Below are positions 8,313 to 17,108 of a stretch of 64,000 bases of DNA, piece by piece. A program made the position numbers and the translations under genes. Source of the stretch: CBDEFX01 sp965237635 (GTDB lineage Bacteria > Chloroflexota > Dehalococcoidia > Lucifugimonadales > CAUZJF01); contig CBDEFX010000002.1 of NCBI GenBank assembly GCA_965237635.1, positions 1,488,001-1,552,000 of the forward strand, written 5' to 3'. The notes under the pieces are model-generated. The model did not search any database, was not told where the DNA came from, and worked only from the letters and a program-made list of their open reading frames with translations. The number at the start of each line of letters is the position of its first letter. Within the stretch, counting starts at the first letter, position 1.

Positions 8313-9486
8313 GTGTGTAAACGGTCAGGCGGTGTACCCTCTCTCTGAACAACACGGGCTCAAGGCCCAAGAGAGGAGATACACCGCCTATGGGAAAGAG
8401 AAGCACTAGGAGCAGGTCGGAGTCAAGGCCGGAGTGGGAGCAGTTGGAGGATTGGGTGCGAGGCCATGTCCAGCGGCTGATCCAGGAGTTGCTGGAGGAA
8501 GAGGTGACGGAGTTTCTAGGAAGGGCGAAGTCGGCCCGCAGGTCTGAGTCGGACAACGAGAGAGGCTATAGGAACGGATACGGCAAACCCCGAAGGCTTG
8601 CGCTGAGTTCGGGAACGGTACAGCTGAGGAGGCCACGAGTCCGCAACACCGAAGAGGAGTTCGAGAGCCGGCTGCTGCCGCTGTTCGTCAACAGGACCAG
8701 GAAGGTTGCTGAGCTGATCCCCCAGTTGTACCTACATGGCCTTTCCGAAGGTGACTTCGACCTGGCGGTGCGGGGACTGCTGGGAGAAGAGGCACCGATA
8801 TCGGCGAGCACGGTAGCCCGGTTGAAGGATAAGTGGAACGATGAGCTTGCCCAATGGCGCGCTAGGCCCCTGGATGACCTGGAAGTGGTGTACATGTGGG
8901 TGGATGGAGTCTACGTCAAGGCCGGTCTTGAGCGGGAGAAGGCGGCGATCCTGGTGGTGATGGCGGCCCTGAGCGACGGAAGGAAGGTGGTGGTGAGCGC
9001 GATTCCCGGATACAGGGAGTCCATAGAGAGCTGGTCCGATGTGCTCAGGGACATGAGGCGCCGCGGGCTGGAGTGCCCAAGACTGGTAATTGGAGACGGA
9101 CATCTGGGCATCTGGGGAGCTCTGCGCAACGTCTATCCTCAGGCGGCCGAGCAACGCTGCTGGAACCACAAGATCCTAAACGTGCTCGCCAAGCTTCCAA
9201 AGCGACAACAGGACCAGGCCAAGCTCATGCTGCGTACTATCCCCTACGCGCCGACTCGGACAGAGGCTGAGCGGCTCAGGCTTCGGACCGATGCCGCCAA
9301 GCGCTACAAGAGGGTCGATCGGGCGATAGCGGTGATCTGGAAAATGTTGATGGTCGCCGAACAGCGCTTCAGGCGTCTGAAGGCCCCTGAGTTGATCGAA
9401 GACGTCTATCTCGGTGCCCAGTATGCGGATGGAATCGCCATTGAATCAACGGCTGAGAAGGTCGCCGCCTGATGTCGTTTACACAC
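8313..9486 (+). mobile_element. IS256-family element with internally deleted transposase
   Basis: Inverted ends GTGTGTAAACG (from 8313) and CGTTTACACAC (ending at 9486) flank a single transposase gene. The 1.17-kb length is short for the family, matching the loss of an internal stretch of the transposase. I could not find a convincing target duplication. Confidence 0.8.
8390..9472 (+). pseudogene. IS256 family transposase, in-frame internal deletion
   Basis: The 360-residue product starts normally, with the ERGYRNGY region, the first catalytic Asp in YMWVDGVYVKAG and the second in LVIGDGHLGIWGAL. After PTRTEAERLR it jumps directly to LRTDAAKRYKRVDRAIAVIWK. In full-length relatives of about 400-430 residues, the segment skipped here holds the conserved aromatic/Cys stretch, the DWE region and the TTN-(I/V)-E motif with the catalytic glutamate. 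The reading frame is preserved, so a protein can be made, but it should be unable to transpose DNA. ATG with upstream GAGAGGAG supports the start. Confidence 0.8.
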
Positions 9487-9561
9487 CTATTGACGTAACC
9501 TCCGAGGGCTACCCATCCCCGGACACCCCGAATAGCAGTCACAGGTCGTCCCTGCTCCCTC

Positions 9562-9910
9562 CCGAATATCCCGAGTAGTCCCGATCCCCCATCGGGACGT
9601 ATCGAAGGACCTCGGGCTGTGATTGGTATATCAAGCCAGTGGTCAAGGGCTATCCCCTCCCGAGTATCCCGAGTCGTCCCGATTCCCCCATCGGAACATA
9701 TCGAGGGACATTGGGCGGCGATTGGTATATCAAGCCAGCGGTCAAGGGCTATCCCCTCCCGAGTATCCCGAGTCGTCCCGATTCCCCCATCGGAACATAT
9801 CGAGGGACATTGGGCGGCGATTGGTATATCAAGCCAGCGGTCAAGGGCTATCCCCTCCCGAATATCCCGAGTAGTCCCGATTCCCCATCGGGACTACTCG
9901 ATGGACCTTT
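9562..9910. repeat. 99-bp tandem repeat array
   Basis: Units begin with GATTGGTATATCAAGCCAG at 9621, 9720 and 9819, giving a 99-bp period. A partial copy (9562-9620) precedes them. Each unit carries the palindromic core TCCCGATTCCCCCATCGGA and ends in ATCGAGGGAC. Because 99 is divisible by 3, all three plus frames stay open and mimic repetitive proteins. The last copy is followed by a run of eight T. Confidence 0.9.
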
Positions 9911-9986
9911 TTTTTGGCCTTGATTTGGTATAGGCTCTAATGGAGTAATACCCGCCACGGACGCTGTCAATGGAGATACCCGTCAT

Positions 9987-11231
9987 ATGAAACGCCGTCG
10001 AGTAGTGGTCACCGGCATAGGTATTGTGAGTCCCGTTGGACTGACCAGGGAAACGACCTGGAAGAACCTGCTTGGTGGAGAATCGGGAATCGACTATATT
10101 GGCTCGTTCGATCCCGAAGGGCTGGAGACCACCATTGCAGCCGAGGTTAAGGGGTTCGACCCGACGGAGTATGTGGGCCGAAAAGAGGCCCGAAGGATGG
10201 ACCGGTTCGCCCAACTGGCGGTGGCCGCGACCCTCGAGGCGGTCGAGCACGCTAAGCTCACGGTCGACTCCGACAACGCCGAGCGCGTCTCGGTCATGAT
10301 CGCCAGCGGTATCGGCGGTATCATCACCCTGGAGGAGCAGATAGGCGTTCTCAACGAGAGGGGGGCATCGAGGATCAGCCCGTTTCTGGTCCCGATGATG
10401 CTCCCCGACATGGCCTCCGGACAGGTGTCCATGCTCCTCGGGGCGAAGGGGCCTAACTTTGCGACGGTGTCCGCATGCTCCAGCGGTGCCGATGCGATCG
10501 GCCAGGCCTTCGAGCTGGTTGGCAGCGGGGTCGTTGACATAGCCCTTACCGGCGGCGCTGAGGCGGCGATCTGCCCGATCGGCGTGGCGGGGTTTAACTC
10601 CTGCAAGGCGCTATCGAAACGTAACCACGAGCCCCAGAAGGCCTCCCGGCCGTTCGATGCCGACCGCGACGGCTTTGTCCTCGGGGAGGGTGCGGCGACC
10701 CTCGTGATCGAGACCGTGGAGAGTGCGAAGGACCGGGGCGTCGAACCCATCGCCGAGCTGGTCGGCTACGGCGCGACGGCGGATGCCCATCACATCACCC
10801 AGCCGGCACCAGAGGGCGAGGGCGGTGCCAGAGCAATGAAGATCGCCCTTAAGGGCGCGACTCTGAAGCCGAGCGAGATTGACTACATCAACGCCCACGG
10901 CACGTCTACTCCCCTCAACGACAAATACGAGACGATGGCCATGAAGTCGGTCTTCGGCGAGGACGCCTACAAGATCCCGATAAGCTCCACGAAGTCGATG
11001 ACCGGCCACCTGCTGGGTGCCGGCGGCGCACTCGAGGCCGCCATCTGTGTCATGTCCATCGCTAACGGGGCCGTGCCGCCGACCATCAACCTCGAAGTCC
11101 CGGACCCTGACTGCGATCTCGACTACACCCCTCACGTTCCCAGGCGAGGCCGCGTCAAGAGCGCCATGAGCAACTCCTTCGGGTTCGGCGGTCACAACGC
11201 CAGCCTCGTCTTCCAGTCCTCCGAGTCCTAA
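9987..11231 (+). CDS. fabF: Beta-ketoacyl-[acyl-carrier-protein] synthase II
   Basis: This condensing enzyme of type II fatty-acid synthesis joins malonyl-ACP to an acyl chain. The 414 residues are the normal length. The active site is complete: C164 in VSACSSG, H304 in INAHGTSTP and H341 in STKSMTGHLLGAGG, with the C-terminal NSFGFGGHNAS loop. It is not in a fab operon here. The upstream 500 bp are mostly tandem repeats, and the 3' end overlaps the convergent neighbour by 4 bp. The Shine-Dalgarno (GGAGA) is weak. Confidence 0.96.
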   Translation: MKRRRVVVTGIGIVSPVGLTRETTWKNLLGGESGIDYIGSFDPEGLETTIAAEVKGFDPTEYVGRKEARRMDRFAQLAVAATLEAVEHAKLTVDSDNAERVSVMIASGIGGIITLEEQIGVLNERGASRISPFLVPMMLPDMASGQVSMLLGAKGPNFATVSACSSGADAIGQAFELVGSGVVDIALTGGAEAAICPIGVAGFNSCKALSKRNHEPQKASRPFDADRDGFVLGEGAATLVIETVESAKDRGVEPIAELVGYGATADAHHITQPAPEGEGGARAMKIALKGATLKPSEIDYINAHGTSTPLNDKYETMAMKSVFGEDAYKIPISSTKSMTGHLLGAGGALEAAICVMSIANGAVPPTINLEVPDPDCDLDYTPHVPRRGRVKSAMSNSFGFGGHNASLVFQSSES

Positions 11232-11989
11232 TCGGTCTCACTGGAGCGACCGTCACCCGTCCTCGCCTGGTTTGACACCGTCGCGTCGGGGCTGACCTCC
11301 AGCGATTTTGTGTACTCAACGGTGTCTATCTTGCACCCGTCGCCGATTCTCACCCTTTTCCCGCGGACGACCTTGGCGCTCGTGGCCTCCAGGAAAATGT
11401 CGTCTCCTTCTATTGAGTCAACCTCCAGGCGACTGTGTCTACGTCCACCGAACAGGCGGAAGAAGGAACTATGCGACCTGACCTCTACCTCTGATCCGCC
11501 TATTTCCCGAGCGCTCGATCCACTCCCATCCAACTCGATTTCAATCTTGTCGGCGTTGATCAGCCCGGACACACGGAACGTGCCATCAATCTCGAACCGC
11601 TCCGCCTCCACGTCACCCTCCACCCGATAGGAGCCGGCGATCGTGATGTCTTCGGCCTTGACACTGCCTCCGGACCGATGTGATCCAGCGGCCTTGATCG
11701 AGCGGGCTGCGATACCTCCTTCAACTTTGACAGAGCCACTGGACTTGAAAACACCGGTCTTCACATCACCCCGCACCGAACATGAGCCCGCAATGTTGAG
11801 CTTGTCGGCCTTGACGTCTCCTTTCAAGTCCCCGGAACCCGCAACACTGACCTCGTCGGCTTCCAGGTCCCCGTCGACGGAACCGGAGCCGGCGATCTTC
11901 ACACGGCCGTATACGCCTCCGGCCAACTTCCCGCTGCCTGCGATGCTTACGTCCCGCCTCTGTTTGCTTGCATCCCCCATCGCGCTCAC
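11228..11989 (-). CDS. Polymer-forming (bactofilin-like) repeat protein
   Basis: The 253-residue product is built of about ten short beta-helix repeats of the form (V/I)AGSGxVxGDV, each a rung of a right-handed beta-helix. This is typical of polymer-forming cytoskeletal proteins such as B. subtilis YhbE/YhbF. No signal peptide or membrane helix is present, so it is probably cytoplasmic or peripheral. The middle (around residues 150-190) leaves the repeat pattern and contains a short basic stretch. The GTG start overlaps the stop of the preceding yhbD-like gene as GTGA, so the two are translationally coupled. Its function is inferred from fold only. Confidence 0.8.
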   Translation of the reverse strand: MSAMGDASKQRRDVSIAGSGKLAGGVYGRVKIAGSGSVDGDLEADEVSVAGSGDLKGDVKADKLNIAGSCSVRGDVKTGVFKSSGSVKVEGGIAARSIKAAGSHRSGGSVKAEDITIAGSYRVEGDVEAERFEIDGTFRVSGLINADKIEIELDGSGSSAREIGGSEVEVRSHSSFFRLFGGRRHSRLEVDSIEGDDIFLEATSAKVVRGKRVRIGDGCKIDTVEYTKSLEVSPDATVSNQARTGDGRSSETD

Positions 11990-12630
11990 CTCCGTTCTGA
12001 GAATCCGCTCTCAAGCCGCACTTTTACATCTTCCAATACAGCATCGAGGTTTACGGTCGCTACAACCTCTGCATCTGGATCGAACAGGGAGTCCCCGGAG
12101 TAGAGCACCGAATAGCTTATCGAAGACCGGCGCACAATTGTGAGATATCGGTTGGCTTCACTCCCAAGCGACTCGAAGTTCGCGATAAGACTTTTGACCG
12201 CCAGCCCAACCTCTTCCGTGGACACCTTGCCATGCTCCAGGAGTTGATCCACCGAGGTGATGAATATAAGCTCATCGAAGGTGTAGTCACCTTCTCTGCC
12301 GCGTACATCCTGGTACTGCTCTAACGCCTGCTTCGAGATCCACCCTATCGTGTCGAGCTCAGATAGGGAGTAGCTCTTCCGAACGAGGTCCGGCGATAGC
12401 ATCTCGGCGACCTCGTCGAGGGAGTAGTCGTCCTTGAGGGCGTTGATACGCCTGATACGTTCGAGGACCTTCTCTCGCGGCAGGAACGTCTCCTGTCCTG
12501 TGAAGGTGGAGCGCCGGTGGAACCACGCCTCAGGCACCAGCCCCTTCCGTTTCCAACGGTAGAACTGGCCGTAGGAGATCCCTGTCTGCTCGAGGACCTC
12601 GCTCTTCGAGACCATCTCTTCCTGACTCAT
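11986..12630 (-). CDS. yhbD: YhbD family (DUF4004) protein with MerR-like helix-turn-helix
   Basis: The 214 residues begin with a DNA-binding-like motif (SKSEVLEQTGISYGQFYRWKR), followed by the family-typical GLVPEAWF and FTGQETFLPREKVLERI. The rest is helical, with no enzyme motif. In Bacillus subtilis the homologue is encoded next to the polymer-forming proteins YhbE and YhbF; here it is directly coupled to one, so the association is conserved across phyla. A regulatory role for the polymer gene is inference. Start ATG 12630; an oppositely oriented repeat lies upstream. Confidence 0.82.
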   Translation of the reverse strand: MSQEEMVSKSEVLEQTGISYGQFYRWKRKGLVPEAWFHRRSTFTGQETFLPREKVLERIRRINALKDDYSLDEVAEMLSPDLVRKSYSLSELDTIGWISKQALEQYQDVRGREGDYTFDELIFITSVDQLLEHGKVSTEEVGLAVKSLIANFESLGSEANRYLTIVRRSSISYSVLYSGDSLFDPDAEVVATVNLDAVLEDVKVRLESGFSERR

Positions 12631-12955
12631 GGTGTGTACTGTAACATAACACTGTTCCGCCGTAAACTCCGACGGCTCGTCATCACGAGCGGCTACTTAC
12701 GCACCCGTTCATCCCGAGTAGGTGCCGGAGGCACGGTATCGAGCGAAGTAGTCCCCGATACGGCATCGGGATGTTTCCCGAGGAGGCCGCCGACGAGGGA
12801 TCTGGGGTGGGGTTTTCCATGGTAGACCACGGACCCGTCCACCCCAGATCCTTCGGCAGGCTCAGGATGACAGCCACCGGCGACTTTGAAAAGCCCTGCC
12901 CACACATCTAGCCCGTGCACAACTGGGCCTGCGGTGTGCTAGACTACGGCCCAGC
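12631..12955. other. Intergenic region with palindromic repeats
   Basis: This 325-bp stretch between divergent genes holds no gene. 12713-12773 is a rearranged copy of the CCCGAGTAG/GTATCGAG palindrome family. 12795-12890 carries a GGATCTGGGGTGG ... CCACCCCAGATCC inverted pair followed by TTCGGCAGGCTCAGGATGACA, a sequence type also seen near 24985 and 35160. Confidence 0.6.
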
Positions 12956-14767
12956 GTGTCTGAATCGGTTGGCGTAACCCCTCTTAAACAGAAGACATCG
13001 CCCAAGCGCTGGCGCATGCAGCCGGCGCCTCCCGCCGGATTTGCCGATTCGCTGGGTCTCCCTTCCTTCCAGGCCCATCTTCTCTACAACCGCGGAATCC
13101 GAGAGCGTGTTGAAGTCGACCCATATCTGGCCGACGACTCGACCTACCTGCACGACCCCATGCTGCTTCCTGACATGGCCGGTGCCGTCGATAGGATTGA
13201 AAAGGCACTATCGGCTGGCGAGACGATCGGCGTATTCGGCGATTTCGACGTAGACGGCATCACCGGTACGGCCTTGCTCGTGCAGGCTTTCCAGGAGCTC
13301 GGGGCCAAGGTCGTACCCTACCTACCGGACCGCGTCGACGAAGGCCACGGTCTGAACGTGGATGCCATAAAGTCTTTGCGAGCCGAGGGCGTATCGCTCC
13401 TCGTGACCGTGGACTGCGGTTCGAGCTCGGCCGATGAGGTGGGGGTGGCGGCCCTGTTGGGAGTCGACGTCATTGTCACCGACCACCACAGCCTCTCGGA
13501 TACCCCTCCGGAAGCGACCGCACTCGTCAACCCCAGTCGCCGGGACTCCAGCTATCCTTATCACGGCCTTACCGGGGCAGGGCTGTCGTTCAAGCTGGCT
13601 GAGGCAGTCTGGTCGGCCTTGGGAAACTCTCACCCTGATCACCTCCTGGAACTCGCCGCGATGGGTACCGTGGCCGATCTTGGGCCGTTGACTGGCGAGA
13701 ACCGCTACTTGGTCAAGAAAGGTCTGGAACGCCTGAACGAGACCCGACACCCGGGCCTGAGAGCCCTTATCGCTCGCTCAGGGCAGACGTTCGGTATGCT
13801 CGACACAGAGTCTCTGGCCTTCGGGCTTATTCCCAGGTTGAACGCGGCGGGCCGTCTGGGTGACGCCTCTGTGAGTTTGAAGCTCCTGACCGCAACTAGT
13901 CTCGAGGCGGCGGAGCCTATCGCTGAACACCTCGAGCACCAAAACGCCGAGCGGCGCCGGCTCTCCGAAGAGGGCGTGGCTCAGGCATACGAGAGGCTCG
14001 AAACGGAGTCTGGGCCTATACCACCGATCATCATCCTCGAGCACGAAGAGTGGCTGCCGGGTATCCTGGGGCTAATTGCCGGGAACCTGACCGAGGCCTT
14101 CTATCGGCCGGCGGTTGCCGTTCTGGTCGAAGGAGAGACCTGCAGGGCCAGCGCCCGCAGCATACCGGAGTTCAACATCGTTTCCGCCCTGCACAAGAGC
14201 CGGCACCTTTTCCACCGCTATGGCGGCCACCCTAGGGCGGCCGGGTTCGCGATGCCGGCGAGCGACCTACCCCGTCTGAAGAGAGAGCTGACAGCGGTTG
14301 CGGACCAGGAGTTGGGCAATATGGACCTGGTACCGACTATAGACGTCGACTGCGAGATCACGCCGGCGCTTCTCGACGACCACAACTTCGGCTTCATCCA
14401 GTCGCTGAGTCCGTTCGGCGAAGAGAACCCGGCTCCCGTGTTCCTGACCCGAAACGCGCGGGTGGTTGACGCACGCCAGGTCGGACAGCAAAACAAGCAC
14501 CTCAAAATGAGGGTCGGGCATAACGGGCAGGTGTGGCCGGCGATTGCCTTTAGGCAGGGAGATAGAGAGGTCACCGCGGGCGACAATGTGGACCTGGTTT
14601 ACACCGCAAGCCTGAACAACTGGAACGGCCAGCGGACGCTGGAGTTGAATGTGCTGGATTTCCGACCAGTGGGACCGGCCGGTCCCACTAACGCCTGGCC
14701 CGACGCCGGCGCTCGGCCCTCGGCCTCCGGTCCTTCACCTGTAGACTCTCCTCAGTTCGACTGGTAA
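12956..14767 (+). CDS. recJ: Single-stranded-DNA-specific exonuclease RecJ
   Basis: RecJ degrades single-stranded DNA 5' to 3' in recombination and repair. The 603-residue protein has the DHH phosphoesterase core: FGDFDVDGITG (D96, D98, D100), the TVDCG motif near 151-155 and TDHH (176-178), then RLNAAGRLGD. The DHHA1 motif HRYGGHPRAAGF and a C-terminal OB-like domain follow. Start GTG 12956; a TAGACT -10-like box ends 10 nt before it and there is no Shine-Dalgarno, so the transcript may be nearly leaderless. The last 80 bp overlap lgt tail to tail, forming a Pro/Ser-rich tail. Confidence 0.94.
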   Translation: MSESVGVTPLKQKTSPKRWRMQPAPPAGFADSLGLPSFQAHLLYNRGIRERVEVDPYLADDSTYLHDPMLLPDMAGAVDRIEKALSAGETIGVFGDFDVDGITGTALLVQAFQELGAKVVPYLPDRVDEGHGLNVDAIKSLRAEGVSLLVTVDCGSSSADEVGVAALLGVDVIVTDHHSLSDTPPEATALVNPSRRDSSYPYHGLTGAGLSFKLAEAVWSALGNSHPDHLLELAAMGTVADLGPLTGENRYLVKKGLERLNETRHPGLRALIARSGQTFGMLDTESLAFGLIPRLNAAGRLGDASVSLKLLTATSLEAAEPIAEHLEHQNAERRRLSEEGVAQAYERLETESGPIPPIIILEHEEWLPGILGLIAGNLTEAFYRPAVAVLVEGETCRASARSIPEFNIVSALHKSRHLFHRYGGHPRAAGFAMPASDLPRLKRELTAVADQELGNMDLVPTIDVDCEITPALLDDHNFGFIQSLSPFGEENPAPVFLTRNARVVDARQVGQQNKHLKMRVGHNGQVWPAIAFRQGDREVTAGDNVDLVYTASLNNWNGQRTLELNVLDFRPVGPAGPTNAWPDAGARPSASGPSPVDSPQFDW

Positions 14768-15551
14768 ACCTCGCCTTTGCGGCGAGCAGAGGTACAGTGA
14801 CCACCAACACCAGAATGGCGATGAAGTGGGCCTCTTGCATACCCAGGGCCCAGACCGGGTCCTCTCTCATGAAGCTGATGCCAAAGCGGCCTACGGCATA
14901 GAGCGCTAGGTAGAGCGCGAACAGCATGCCGTCGGGCTTGAGCCGACCTCTCAGATTCCACACTATAACGAGGGCGATCGTCGTCCAAATCATCTCATAC
15001 GCGATAACCGGTTGGACGGCGGTCGAGTATCCGTTGGCGCAGGAGAGACCGGCGGTCTCAGGGTGGATCCATCTGAACCCGAAGAATAGCTCGGTGGCGT
15101 TGGCGCAGTGCTCCCCATTGATGATGTCGCCCACTCGCCCGATAGCTTGCCCGAACAGTATCGCCGGCGCCGCAAGGTCCGCAATGACGCCTACCGAGTG
15201 CTTCGCTATCACCGCGTACGCGGTGCCGGCCACGAAGCCCCCTAGGATCCCACCCCATAGACCGATTCCTCCGCTCCAGAGGGCCAGGACCTGGCTCGGA
15301 CTCTGGGAATAGATGTCTCCCCAGTTGTCTATGACATGGACCAGCCGCGCCCCTAGAACGCCGCCGATGATGGCCCAGATAGCTATCGAGTAGATGTCGT
15401 CGGAGTCGATCCCTTTGAGGCGTGCCCACCTGCCCACCAGGATGACACCCGTCGCCACAGCCACGAAGCTGAAGAATCCGTGCCAGCTGATCGCCCACGA
15501 CTGGACGAACTCCACCGAGAATACATTGGGGCCTATATTTATTTCGATCAA
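14688..15551 (-). CDS. lgt: Prolipoprotein diacylglyceryl transferase
   Basis: This inner-membrane enzyme moves diacylglycerol from phosphatidylglycerol to the lipobox cysteine of prolipoproteins. The 287 residues show about seven hydrophobic segments, GGILGGFVAGT, and the Lgt signature GRVGDIINGEHC. The C-terminal 25 residues are very basic (RRPRAERRRRARR), suiting a cytoplasmic tail. Start is TTG 15551 with GGAGG 12 nt upstream, driven by a near-consensus promoter at 15578-15606. It overlaps convergent recJ by 80 bp. Confidence 0.95.
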   Translation of the reverse strand: MIEINIGPNVFSVEFVQSWAISWHGFFSFVAVATGVILVGRWARLKGIDSDDIYSIAIWAIIGGVLGARLVHVIDNWGDIYSQSPSQVLALWSGGIGLWGGILGGFVAGTAYAVIAKHSVGVIADLAAPAILFGQAIGRVGDIINGEHCANATELFFGFRWIHPETAGLSCANGYSTAVQPVIAYEMIWTTIALVIVWNLRGRLKPDGMLFALYLALYAVGRFGISFMREDPVWALGMQEAHFIAILVLVVTVPLLAAKARFTSRTEESLQVKDRRPRAERRRRARR

Positions 15552-15577
15552 TCCACGGCGCCTCCGGGGTCAGCCAG

Positions 15578-15606
15578 ATTCTACGAACGCTAAGCACCGG
15601 TGTCAA
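15578..15606 (-). promoter_or_regulatory. Strong sigma70-type promoter for lgt
   Basis: On the minus strand: perfect TTGACA (15601-15606), 17-bp spacer and TAGAAT (15578-15583, 5 of 6). The expected start lies about 20 nt upstream of the TTG start codon. Confidence 0.75.
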
Positions 15607-15687
15607 GGAAGGAAGGAGGGCGTATCTTCCCGAGGGGCCATTCGGTCTCGGCGAAATGTCCACCCTAAACGCAAACGAGGCAGCCCC

Positions 15688-15710
15688 TTAATCCCGAATC
15701 CACCGAAGGA
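15688..15710 (+). repeat. Left arm of inverted repeat flanking the IS1380 remnant
   Basis: TTAATCCCGAATCCACCGAAG... is the reverse complement of 16868-16889 apart from one inserted T. The pair encloses the deleted IS1380 element. Confidence 0.75.
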
Positions 15711-15812
15711 GGGCGTCGGATTAGCGTCCTGAAGCGGCAAGAAGGTGCTCCTGTGCTTCTGGGATAATGGTTTTGTAGCAAAAAACGGTCCCGGAAAAGG
15801 AGCACCCAGTAG

Positions 15813-16613
15813 ATGCTGCCACGCAACCACCCCGACCGGATCCAAATCACCTTCGACGACCGCCGCTTGGTGGCCAATGCCGGGCTGCTCCTTCCGGCCA
15901 CCCTGGCGCGGCACCTCGGCCTGCCCGAACTCGTCCGGCAGCGCCTCGACCTGGGCGATGCCCCGGGGCGGGCGAACACGAGCGACAAGATGATGACGCT
16001 GGTGGCGTCTGCGCTGGCTGGGGGCGACTGCATTGACGACGCCGATGTGTTGCGCACCGGGGGGACGGCCTGCACCCCGATTCCTTACTGGATAGACGGT
16101 GCCGCCGATGTGGCCGAGACCACCTGCACCCCCTTCCAGGCCGAGGCGGACGCCGCGCCGGTACGGCTCATCGTCTGGCGGGTGAAGCCGACGCCCGGTT
16201 CCCAACTGGCCCTCTTCGCCAAATACAGCTATCATGGCTTCATCACCGACCGGGACGGGGAGTTGCTCGAACTGGAGGCTGACCATCGCCGCCACGCCGA
16301 GATCGAGAATGCCATACGCGACCTCAAGTACGGCGTCGGGCTGAACCATCTCCCCTCGGGCCGCTTCGCCGCCAACGGCGCCTGGCTGGCCGTCCAGACG
16401 ATGGCCCACAACCTGGCCCGCTGGACGGCGCGGATCGGTCTGGGAGAGCGGATAGCCACCACCAAGACCCTCCGGCGGCGGTTCTTCTCCCTGGCCGGAC
16501 GGCTCACCCGCTTGGCACGCCGGTTGACCCTGCATCTTCCGGATCGCTGGCCTTGGGCTGAGAAGTTCAGCTGTGCCTTGGCCCGGCTGCGAGCCATTCC
16601 ACTCCCGGCCTGA
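15813..16613 (+). pseudogene. IS1380 family transposase, large in-frame internal deletion
   Basis: The 266-residue product joins the N-terminus of an IS1380 transposase (RLVANAGLLLPATLARHLGL, ASALAGGDCIDDADVLRTGG) directly to its C-terminal half (TPIPYWIDGAADVAETT, SYHGFITDRDGE, RHAEIENAIRDLKYGVGLNHLP). From memory of the family, relatives of about 460 residues carry some 190 residues between these points, including the first two catalytic aspartates. The frame is intact, so a catalytically dead protein could still be made. A longer minus-strand frame across the same DNA is only its shadow. Confidence 0.82.
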
Positions 16614-17108
16614 CGGCACCGTCGGCGACCGACCTACCCACCGGACAACCGAAGATCCCCGCAGACTCGTGCCAGCCCGGTCCGAGAGAGTTCCCTGCTG
16701 CGTATTCTCTCGCCATCCCGCGCATCGCAGCTCCCGCAGACGGCCATAGGGGCCCCTGTGCGGCGATGAAGACCGTCCGCCGACCTCCCTACCCCAAATG
16801 GAACCCAGGCTATTTCCCCTGTAGCTCCCTCACCCCCCTTCCGCTTTCCTTACGCCGTCCATCGGTGTCCTTCGGTGGATTCGGGTTAATGGAAAGGGCG
16901 TTGTCGACACACGTAGGGGCACGGCATGCCGTTACCCCTACCAGGCTCCAAGCCACCCCGTCCGCTGCAACGCTAGGACTGAAAGAACATGGGGTTGTAG
17001 CTAGGCCCTCGGCGCTTCTGCTCTGCTTGCCATCGCCCCCAAGCGAGTAATAACCTGTCGGTCTTAGGAAAGCAGATCACCGGCTCAGGGCGAAGAAAAG
17101 GGAGGACC
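16614..17108. other. Intergenic region after the IS1380 remnant
   Basis: This 495-bp stretch holds no gene I can support. It includes probable 3' material of the IS1380 element, the right arm of the flanking inverted repeat (16868-16889), and a GTAGGGGCACGGCATGCCG palindrome (16914-16940) related to the GTAGGGGCGCA family. GGGAGGA at the end is the ribosome-binding site of the next gene. Confidence 0.55.
16868..16889 (-). repeat. Right arm of inverted repeat flanking the IS1380 remnant
   Basis: TCCTTCGGTGGATTCGGGTTAA mirrors 15688-15710 with one indel. It lies about 255 bp beyond the transposase stop, so it is either the true element end or an independent dispersed repeat. Confidence 0.7.

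Noticed and set aside
9562..9910. CRISPR array
   Set aside because: Units are 99 bp and tandem without unique spacers, and no cas gene is present.
9902..9921. Rho-independent terminator at the end of the tandem array
   Set aside because: The T8 run is separated from the CCCGAT/ATCGGG stem by about 15 nt and no gene ends just upstream.
9619..9933. Repetitive proteins of 83-104 residues in all three plus frames
   Set aside because: A 99-bp tandem array keeps every frame open. There is no start signal, and the same DNA reads as repeats in each frame.
15603..16619. 338-codon minus-strand frame
   Set aside because: Low-complexity shadow of the IS1380 transposase remnant on the plus strand.
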